Assembly: GCA_000436535.1 (NCBI GenBank)
Contig: FR886338.1
Location: 104,683 to 115,307 of the forward strand
DNA from: Eubacterium sp. CAG:252
GTDB taxonomy: Bacteria > Bacillota > Clostridia > Lachnospirales > Lachnospiraceae
Direction: 5' to 3'
Length of the DNA: 10,625 nt
Shown here: positions 1-4,729 of the stretch, in pieces
How the letters are laid out: each line of letters opens with the position of its first letter
Position numbering within the stretch: the first letter of the stretch is position 1
Notes under the pieces: model-generated
Databases searched by the model: none
What the model saw: only the letters and a program-made list of their open reading frames with translations
Told to the model about the DNA's origin: nothing
Made by a program: the position numbers and the translations under genes

Positions 1-42
1 TCTTTAAATATAAATATAAATAAATCTTAAAATATATACGTG

Positions 43-74
43 AAAAAAGAGCTTCCTTTCACACTGAAACTCTT
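43..74 (-). terminator. Intrinsic terminator after the DUF1292 gene
   Basis: Read on the minus strand, AAGAG and TTTCA pair with TGAAA and CTCTT around a GTG loop, with a 5-nt GGAAG bulge on the 3' side. The stem runs directly into six T residues. It lies about 60 nt after the DUF1292 stop and is the likely end of the ireB–ruvX–DUF1292 transcript. The bulge makes it a moderate rather than textbook terminator. The remaining bases to the window edge are AT-rich with no gene visible. Confidence 0.6.
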
Positions 75-136
75 CACAAGTCTTTATTAAGTACATAGCA
101 GATTATTCTATCCAAGATCCTGCACATACCTGTTCT

Positions 137-403
137 TTACGCAAGTTCAACTCCGTCATCCATAAGCTCTGCAAATATTCTGCTTATAGCATCAAATTCT
201 GTATCATCTTCAACGAACTCATACGCTGCTTCTGCATCTTCTGCGGCTGATGTATCTTTTAATATATAACACTGTGCATCGCCATCTTCCTCATCATCTG
301 AGTCTGTAACTAATAAATAGTTCACTCCATTGGCTCTTGTTTCCTCGATTATATATAATTCCACGCTGTCATTATCATCTGTCATAAAAGTAAGCTTTTC
401 CAT
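137..403 (-). CDS. DUF1292 family protein (YrzB-like)
   Basis: An 88-residue, strongly acidic small protein with no signal peptide or membrane segment, so presumably cytosolic. It starts MEKLTFMTDDND and continues with alternating hydrophobic strand-like segments (VELYIIEE, NYLLVTDS, AQCYILKD) and an Asp/Glu-rich second half, the usual pattern of DUF1292. The family has no established biochemical function. The start is supported by an AAAGGGA ribosome binding site about 7 nt upstream. It is the last gene of the ireB–ruvX–DUF1292 order, which is conserved across many Firmicutes and is itself the best evidence for the assignment. The 142-nt gap to ruvX holds no clear terminator, so co-transcription is likely. 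An AT-rich stretch in that gap could hide a weak internal promoter. A hairpin terminator follows the stop. Confidence 0.88.
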   Translation of the reverse strand: MEKLTFMTDDNDSVELYIIEETRANGVNYLLVTDSDDEEDGDAQCYILKDTSAAEDAEAAYEFVEDDTEFDAISRIFAELMDDGVELA

Positions 404-545
404 ACAATTTCCCTTTTCAATTCTATTAGTTATTATGATATGTAATCCTATTGATATTATTTCTCAATATTCTATAAATGTAATAACCACCACATGACAT
501 ACATTCCTCTTATAATGCAGGTCATATATAATAATTAACCATTCT

Positions 546-971
546 TTACTTATTACTCTGGCTGTCAAGATATCCCTGTAATATGAATACTGCAGCTATC
601 TGGTCTATAACTGCCTTTCTGTTCTCTCGTCTTACGCCGCTTTCCATAAGTGCCTTGTCTGCCGAAACTGTTGTAAGTCTTTCATCCCACATAACAACCT
701 CAAGCCCTGTTCTTCTCTCGAGATTATTAGCAAATTCCATACATGCCTCTGCTCTCTCGCCGATTGTGTTGTTCATATTCTTTGGTAATCCTACAACTAT
801 CTTTGTCACATCGTTCTGGCTTATAATCTCTTCTATTCTTGCATATGTCTTTCTAAGCTTGTTCTCTTCTTTTCTTGTGATTGTTTCAACAGGCTGTGCT
901 GTTATGCCAAGTGCATCACTAAGAGCCACTCCCACTGTCTTTGTTCCGTAATCTAATCCTATTACTCTCAT
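546..971 (-). CDS. ruvX: RuvX/YqgF-type putative Holliday junction resolvase / pre-16S rRNA nuclease
   Basis: A 141-residue protein of typical RuvX/YqgF length with an RNase H-like fold. The family is described as a putative Holliday junction resolvase, and in E. coli YqgF takes part in pre-16S rRNA 5'-end processing. Visible motifs are the N-terminal strand IGLDYGTKTVGVALSD with acidic residue Asp7, the VVGLPKNMN block near 59–67, the WDERLTT block with Asp96-Glu97, and a C-terminal Asp123 in AVIDQIAA. These acidic residues form the expected metal-binding set. ATG at 971 lies 9 nt after the ireB stop. The purine-rich end of ireB (GAAGGAAAAGGG) is a rather distant ribosome binding site, so translational coupling to ireB is plausible. 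No frameshift or truncation is seen. Confidence 0.95.
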   Translation of the reverse strand: MRVIGLDYGTKTVGVALSDALGITAQPVETITRKEENKLRKTYARIEEIISQNDVTKIVVGLPKNMNNTIGERAEACMEFANNLERRTGLEVVMWDERLTTVSADKALMESGVRRENRKAVIDQIAAVFILQGYLDSQSNK

Positions 972-980
972 ATGCGTATA

Positions 981-1238
981 TTATAACCCTTTTCCTTCGA
1001 TGAAATACTTTATAACTTCCTCTACAAGCTCATCTCTTTCTACTTTCATAATAAGGCTTCTTGCGTTATTATGGCTTGTAATGTAAGTTGGATCTCCTGA
1101 CATTATATATCCAACTATCTGGTTAACCGGATTGTATCCTTTCTCTTTAAGTGCAAGGTATACCTGTTCAAGTATTCCTTCTACTGATATTGTCTTTTCT
1201 GGCTGTGTTCTAAAAAATTGTGTATTATTGTTTACCAT
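981..1238 (-). CDS. ireB: IreB family regulatory phosphoprotein (DUF965)
   Basis: An 85-residue protein. The core GYNPVNQIVGYIMSGDP (34–50) followed by HNNAR (56–60) and ERDELVEEVIKYFI (67–80) is the IreB/DUF965 signature. In Enterococcus faecalis, IreB is phosphorylated on N-terminal threonines by the PASTA-domain kinase IreK and negatively controls cephalosporin resistance. Here Thr6 and Thr11 lie in the equivalent N-terminal segment, although a phospho-site cannot be proved from sequence. The frame is open from an ATG at 1280, but I chose ATG 1238 (MVNNNTQFF). The upstream 14 codons have no family counterpart and contain a TATAAT box, while AAAGGGA lies a little upstream of the chosen ATG. 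ruvX follows after 9 nt. Length from this start is close to the usual size of about 85–90. Confidence 0.92.
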   Translation of the reverse strand: MVNNNTQFFRTQPEKTISVEGILEQVYLALKEKGYNPVNQIVGYIMSGDPTYITSHNNARSLIMKVERDELVEEVIKYFIEGKGL

Positions 1239-1265
1239 ATCTACCACGTCCCTTTCGTATACTCT

Positions 1266-1294
1266 ATTATAATAAACCATATTATCAAATAAAA
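1266..1294 (-). promoter_or_regulatory. Candidate sigma-A promoter for ireB–ruvX–DUF1292
   Basis: On the minus strand a perfect TATAAT (1266–1271) lies about 28 nt upstream of the preferred ireB ATG. A weak -35-like TTTTAT (1289–1294) lies 17 nt before it. Transcription would start near 1259 and give a leader of about 20 nt. The -35 match is poor, so the -10 box carries the call. The box falls inside the longest possible ireB reading frame, which argues against the upstream start. Confidence 0.45.
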
Positions 1295-1357
1295 CAAGAG
1301 AGGAATTTTGTTTTATTTCGGTTTTGTGGGGTGAATTTTTATTGTTACTATTCTATA

Positions 1358-1375
1358 GGGTGGGAGGGATTATGT
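1358..1375 (+). repeat. Partial direct copy of the palindrome's left arm
   Basis: GGGTGGGAGGGATTATGT at 1358–1375 matches GGATGGGAGGGGTTATGT at 1435–1452 in 16 of 18 positions. A shorter shared word, TAGTGGCG, occurs at 1403–1410 and again at 1425–1432. These look like remnants of an earlier or nested copy of the same element, or slippage products. The G-rich composition makes some chance similarity possible. Confidence 0.4.
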
Positions 1376-1417
1376 CAAATTGAAAATGGTTGAATTGTGA
1401 AATAGTGGCGAACGGAC

Positions 1418-1670
1418 GACACAGTAGTGGCGGGGGATGGGAGGGGTTATGTTCGATGCCAGAAGCTTTAAGCGGATATTTCTAAGTTTTTCCGGCTATG
1501 TTCTGCTTTTGGACGCTACCACTCAGACGCGACGTCCTGTCGCGGCTTCGTTTGCGAATACATCCTTGTATTCGCATAGCTGTTTATCGTATGGAAAAAC
1601 TAAGAACTATCTCGCTTAAACTTCAAGTGCATCTCACACATCCCTTCCCATCCCCCACCACTACTGTGTC
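1418..1670. repeat. 253-bp imperfect palindrome (MITE-like element or large folded RNA)
   Basis: The outer arms 1418–1446 and 1642–1670 are inverted copies with only two mismatches in 29, starting GACACAGTAGTGG. Pairing resumes inward: 1467–1474 with 1613–1620 (TTTAAGCG), 1475–1484 with 1602–1611 (two mismatches), 1485–1493 with 1593–1601 (AGTTTTTCC), and 1495–1500 with 1575–1580. The centre carries two perfect hairpins, CGCGAC/GTCGCG (1528–1544) and a 10-bp stem TGCGAATACA/TGTATTCGCA with a TCCT loop (1553–1576). The segment is visibly richer in G+C than its flanks. Terminal inverted repeats around a non-coding folded body suit a MITE or another dispersed repeat. A structured RNA is the alternative. 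I found no clear target-site duplication and no transposase. Confidence 0.6.
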
Positions 1671-1701
1671 TGTCTTTGGCTGTTCTACATTTATTTACTA
1701 T

Positions 1702-1925
1702 AAATGAGCAAATTTAAAATATTGTACAATTACGCATACGTTAGAAAAACATATTTTATAATGTTGGTTATAACGGACGAAAATCAATATAAGAGGGGCA
1801 GCGTGCCTTTGGCACGGCTTTCCCTCTTATATTTATTTTCTGTGTATTTATATTTATTTTTATAACAAATGTGCGAATTTAAAATGTTGCATAATTTTGT
1901 ATGTGTTATAAATTCTTATATTTTA
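1702..1925. repeat. Imperfect direct repeats flanking a hairpin
   Basis: The segment starting at 1702 (AAATGAGCAAATTTAAAAT) is repeated 165 bp later at 1867 (AAATGTGCGAATTTAAAAT). Similarity continues for roughly 45–60 bases per copy: about 25 of the first 31 positions match, and it weakens beyond 1748 and 1912. Between the copies lies the stem-loop at 1786–1833. The arrangement suggests a segmental duplication, or an insertion with later divergence. Both copies are AT-rich, so the similarity beyond the first 31 bases is less secure. Confidence 0.5.
1786..1833. terminator. Long stem-loop, possible bidirectional terminator
   Basis: A perfect 12-bp outer stem AATATAAGAGGG/CCCTCTTATATT (1786–1797 with 1822–1833) encloses a 6-bp inner stem CGTGCC/GGCACG with a TTT loop (1802–1816). 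On the plus strand it is followed by a T-rich ATTTATTTTC. On the minus strand it is followed by GATTTT. It lies about 140 nt past the DUF4956 stop, so it could end or protect that transcript, but the T tracts are short. It could equally be a small dispersed palindromic element. Confidence 0.45.
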
Positions 1926-1940
1926 TTGCCTTTTTTATCT

Positions 1941-1969
1941 AAATTGTAAGCATATCCTGTTTACAATTT
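1941..1969 (-). terminator. AT-rich hairpin directly after the DUF4956 stop
   Basis: A perfect 9-bp inverted repeat AAATTGTAA/TTACAATTT with an 11-nt loop begins one base after the DUF4956 stop codon. On the minus strand it is followed by A-rich rather than T-rich sequence, and the stem has almost no G+C. It is therefore a poor intrinsic terminator. A role in mRNA 3'-end stability is possible. I record it mainly as an inverted repeat. Confidence 0.35.
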
Positions 1970-1970
1970 C

Positions 1971-2663
1971 TTAGTTTAACATTGCACTTCCATTGTCCTG
2001 CATAAGTGCCATTGTTATGTTAAGGTTTCCATTTCTTATGCGTAACTGGTCTATGAAGTCTTTTTCCTGACTTTCGTCTTTTAATCTCACTTCGTATGTA
2101 AGCTCATACATTGTACCCATATTTGTTGTCTTTACCCTGCTCATCTTGTATTCTGATGTGTATTTATCAAAAAGGTCGTCAAATACTGAGCTGTAGTTGA
2201 GGTTTTCTGGTATTGTTATTTTAAGCTGTTTTTTTCCTGTATTTCTGTCACCAAAGCCTATTGCTGTTGCACCTATAAGCACGATAAGCATAACTGCTAC
2301 GAATACTGCCGCAAATGTTACATATCCTAGTCCGCAGGCAAGTCCTGCTGCCATTGTGAAGAATACTATTGATATATCTTTGGCACTTCCAGGTGCGCTT
2401 CTGAACCTTACAAGTGCAAATGCGCCTGCCATTGAGAAAGCTCTTGCCACATTGCTGCCTACAAGAAGAATAACTACTGCTACTACTGCTGGAAGCATTG
2501 CAAGTCCGATTATAAAGTTTTTCTGGCAGCCTTCTTTTTTGCATATGAACATATATACCGCAGCTATCACAAATCCTATTATAAATGCTGCACCTATCGC
2601 TATAACTGACTGTGTAAGACTGATTGAACCATCTGATGTTGTTGTAAATATTGTATCAAACAT
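1971..2663 (-). CDS. DUF4956 domain membrane protein
   Basis: A 230-residue protein with four likely membrane segments (about 19–41, 50–69, 97–113 and 115–137) and a C-terminal soluble domain (about 145–230) with beta-strand-rich segments. The block GAFALVRFRSAPGSAKDI (80–97) between segments 2 and 3 is the recognisable DUF4956 core. The function is not established. The family is repeatedly found beside VTC-domain polyphosphate polymerase proteins, as here, so a membrane partner role is likely by analogy with the membrane parts of the fungal VTC complex. I chose ATG 2663 (MFDTIF) because AAAGGAG lies 8 nt upstream. The longer frame would start at a GTG (2672) that overlaps this ribosome binding site. 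The gap to the VTC gene is about 120 nt with no terminator, consistent with one operon. Confidence 0.88.
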   Translation of the reverse strand: MFDTIFTTTSDGSISLTQSVIAIGAAFIIGFVIAAVYMFICKKEGCQKNFIIGLAMLPAVVAVVILLVGSNVARAFSMAGAFALVRFRSAPGSAKDISIVFFTMAAGLACGLGYVTFAAVFVAVMLIVLIGATAIGFGDRNTGKKQLKITIPENLNYSSVFDDLFDKYTSEYKMSRVKTTNMGTMYELTYEVRLKDESQEKDFIDQLRIRNGNLNITMALMQDNGSAMLN

Positions 2664-2784
2664 ACTTATCACTCCTTTAATCTATTTTTTGTATTTTATT
2701 GATTTTCTTGTGTTTTTAACATTTTTAAAATAATTTACTTTGTAAATCTTTCTTTATTTTATACATTTACACTCTTATATATTT

Positions 2785-3657
2785 TTATATGCACACCGCG
2801 CTGCTCTGGCTGTCTGTGTATATACCTGAGGCTGTTTTACCTTTGTTTTTATATCTGATAACATTTTCATATGGATAAGCAGCTTCGTCGGACAATTCAT
2901 TTAATTCTGAATACTGCTCATCAAGCATTTCTGTATCTTTATCATAGCCCTCAAGAACGTATCTTTTATATTCTGTTCCATACTTTGAAAATGAAACTGG
3001 ATATATCTTGAGGTCTGAAAGGCAGCTTGTAAACCACATAGGCACTGAGCCGTTTATTTTAATCTCCATAAGGTAGATATTCTGTGGAAGAAGCCTGTTA
3101 CCGTAGCTTCCACTCTCAAGCCTTACGTCACCTCTTCGTGTTGTGATATTGGTATCAAAGGTAACTCGGAAATCTCCGTCATTCTTCTCAAAAAATGCGT
3201 ATCTGTCATATGAAAGATATACTTTTGGCTTTAAGTCGTATATGCTCTTAAAGTAATCTATCTCTTTTAACACCTGTCTGTTAAGACACTCTGTTTCCTT
3301 AGGAAATATTCCATCCTCCATATACCTGTATGCATCTTCTAGCACGATGGAGGTTCTGCGCTTGTTTACAATTCCATTGTATTTTTTCTTAATCTCAAGA
3401 AAAACTTTATCACTTGTGTCAGGAGTACCATAGCTTCTCATTCTGAGCTTTTCCTTGTACACTGGCTTTTCTATTGAGCTTCTTATAAGCCTGTTGTCGT
3501 CTGTGTCATAATAAATGTTGCTTATACTATAGAACTGACCATTCTTATTATATTTATCCGGCTCCATATAATCAGATATACGGTCTAATAATCTTTTAAA
3601 TGTAACTTCATCAAGCATATATTTCTTCTCATACCTGTTAAATACTTCGATTGCCAT
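2785..3657 (-). CDS. VTC-domain polyphosphate polymerase-like protein
   Basis: A 290-residue soluble protein of the triphosphate tunnel metalloenzyme fold, VTC branch (the catalytic domain of yeast Vtc4 makes polyphosphate from ATP). Tunnel-lining motifs expected for the family are visible: RYEKKY (8–13), KLRMR (70–74), FLEIKKK (86–92), the basic NKRR (98–101), VTFDTNI (165–171) and LMEIK (196–200). The paired charged residues would bind metal and phosphate. There is no SPX sensor domain and no membrane segment, so membrane attachment and polymer export would need a partner, plausibly the DUF4956 protein encoded next. ATG 3657 is preferred because GGAGGT lies 6 nt before it; the upstream ATG at 3675 sits just ahead of that site. 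The function is inferred from the family. Confidence 0.87.
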   Translation of the reverse strand: MAIEVFNRYEKKYMLDEVTFKRLLDRISDYMEPDKYNKNGQFYSISNIYYDTDDNRLIRSSIEKPVYKEKLRMRSYGTPDTSDKVFLEIKKKYNGIVNKRRTSIVLEDAYRYMEDGIFPKETECLNRQVLKEIDYFKSIYDLKPKVYLSYDRYAFFEKNDGDFRVTFDTNITTRRGDVRLESGSYGNRLLPQNIYLMEIKINGSVPMWFTSCLSDLKIYPVSFSKYGTEYKRYVLEGYDKDTEMLDEQYSELNELSDEAAYPYENVIRYKNKGKTASGIYTDSQSSAVCI

Positions 3658-3726
3658 ACAATGACCTCCAATCATTCCTGCATTTTTAATCTGCGGGTTA
3701 TTTCACAACGCGTTTTCCTGTGAACA

Positions 3727-3755
3727 ATTGTATAATAATTGGAAATTGTGACCAA
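3727..3755 (-). promoter_or_regulatory. Candidate promoter for the VTC–DUF4956 pair
   Basis: On the minus strand TTGGTC (3750–3755), a 17-nt spacer and TACAAT (3727–3732) form a reasonable sigma-A promoter. It lies between the upstream mscS-type terminator and the VTC start and would give a leader of about 60 nt. Overlapping AT-rich boxes could serve as alternatives. Confidence 0.42.
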
Positions 3756-3797
3756 ATGATGTAAAAAGTAAGTAAAAAATGTGATATTACGATAATA

Positions 3798-3844
3798 TAA
3801 AACAGGCAGGAAAAACACACCGTATAATGTGTTTTTCCTGCCTG
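3798..3844 (-). terminator. Strong intrinsic terminator after the MscS gene
   Basis: A perfect 17-bp stem CAGGCAGGAAAAACACA/TGTGTTTTTCCTGCCTG (3803–3819 with 3828–3844) with an 8-nt loop is followed on the minus strand by TTTTATATT. It lies about 35 nt after the MscS stop and clearly ends the DUF1015–esterase–GlgB-like–MscS transcript. This separates it from the VTC module. Confidence 0.9.
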
Positions 3845-3878
3845 CTGCAAGTCATAATTTATCTATATTCAATTCTAT

Positions 3879-4694
3879 TTACTGGTTAATAATATGTACA
3901 TCCATCTGGTTAAATGGTATTTCTATGCCATTCTTATCAAACTCTGCCTTGTATTCTTCAAGCAGTGTAAACCTTGTATCCCAGTAATCTTCTGTCTTTA
4001 CCCACACTCTTGTTTCAAGTGTAACGCATGACTCATCAAGGCTCTTAACGATAACCTTAATATCCCTGTCCTTTATTACTGCCGGATTATTGTTTACTAT
4101 TGTGTTAAGAAGTGTCTTTGCAAGCTTGAGGTCTGATGAATAACCTATTGACATTTCAATATCAAGTCGTCTGAAATCCTCTGCACCAACATTTACAATG
4201 TTAGAGTTGGATAAAGTACCATTAGGCAGCATAACAACCTTATTATCAACTGTTGTAAGCTTTGTATACAGTATTTCTATTGTTCTGACTGTTCCTTCAT
4301 AATTGCCGACTACGATATAATCACCTACTTTGAACGGCTTGAATATAAGTATAAGCACGCCACCTGCAAAGTTTGAAAGTGAGCCCTGAAGTGACATACC
4401 TACAGCAAGTGCCGCAGAACCAAACACTGTTATAAGTGATGTTGTCTGTATTCCCAGTTCATCAATAACCATAAGGATAAGTACAGCATACAATGCAAAC
4501 TTTATGATTGACATAGTAAAGTTTACAACGCCTACATCTATGCTTCCTCTGTCAAATACTTTCTTTAAAAGCTTAAGGCTTAATGAAATAAGCTTCTTTC
4601 CTATAAACCATATTAATAATGCAAATACAATCTTCCATATACCTGAAAGTCCCCAATGGGTAATCTGTTCAACTATTGAGTTAATCTCAGCCAT
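3879..4694 (-). CDS. MscS-family small-conductance mechanosensitive channel
   Basis: A 271-residue inner membrane channel, close in length to E. coli MscS. Three membrane helices are visible: about 18–39, about 60–80, and the pore helix about 86–122. The pore helix holds the Gly/Ala-rich GSAALAVGMSLQGSLSNFAGG, followed by FKPFKVGD, the classic entry to the beta domain. The rest (about 125–271) is the cytoplasmic vestibule, with EGTVRTIEILYTKLTT and the VMLPNG loop of the family. It would open under membrane tension to release solutes during hypoosmotic shock. ATG 4694 is preceded by GAGGAAAGGA. It is the last gene of its run, 35 nt after the GlgB-like gene and just before a strong terminator. 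The GSAALAVG pore pattern is intact, so it is probably functional. Confidence 0.94.
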   Translation of the reverse strand: MAEINSIVEQITHWGLSGIWKIVFALLIWFIGKKLISLSLKLLKKVFDRGSIDVGVVNFTMSIIKFALYAVLILMVIDELGIQTTSLITVFGSAALAVGMSLQGSLSNFAGGVLILIFKPFKVGDYIVVGNYEGTVRTIEILYTKLTTVDNKVVMLPNGTLSNSNIVNVGAEDFRRLDIEMSIGYSSDLKLAKTLLNTIVNNNPAVIKDRDIKVIVKSLDESCVTLETRVWVKTEDYWDTRFTLLEEYKAEFDKNGIEIPFNQMDVHIINQ

Positions 4695-4729
4695 ATTTAT
4701 ACATTCCTTTCCTCTTTTTGCATATGTTT

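Larger units (their letters stand above)
1281..1970. other. 690-bp intergenic region without a credible gene
   Basis: No open frame here resembles a known protein. The region separates the DUF4956 stop from the ireB promoter and is made of AT-rich DNA carrying three structured pieces, listed separately: a GC-richer imperfect palindrome (1418–1670), a hairpin with flanking imperfect direct repeats (1702–1925), and a short inverted repeat after the DUF4956 stop (1941–1969). A partial copy of the palindrome's left arm lies at 1358–1375. The two short plus-strand open frames inside the palindrome look like a by-product of its sequence. Confidence 0.7.

Noticed and set aside
583..951. Long plus-strand open frame opposite ruvX, and similar frames opposite the DUF4956, GlgB-like, DUF1015 and hydrogenase genes
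   Set aside because: They are antisense shadows of well-supported genes, with no family motifs of their own.
1437..1619. Plus-strand 60-codon open frame (and an overlapping one at 1498–1707) with a GGGAGGGG block before an internal ATG at 1449
   Set aside because: The frame lies wholly within the imperfect palindrome, resembles no known protein family and is explained by the repeat structure. The similar GGGAGGGATTATG at 1363–1373 leads to a stop after three codons, so the ribosome-site-like look is probably a by-product of the G-rich arm.
1418..1670. 6S RNA as an explanation of the long hairpin
   Set aside because: The length and long imperfect stem are loosely similar, but I see no typical central bubble between two stems, and the near-perfect G-rich terminal arms with two internal hairpins fit a terminal-inverted-repeat element better. 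Not fully excluded; a covariance search would decide.
2664..2784. Possible terminator or small gene between the VTC and DUF4956 genes
   Set aside because: The gap is AT-rich with only a 5-bp AT stem (TTTAC/GTAAA), no T-tract hairpin and no open frame with a ribosome binding site.
3658..3726. Possible riboswitch in the leader of the VTC gene
   Set aside because: The leader is only about 60 nt, with no recognisable conserved core and no terminator/antiterminator pair.
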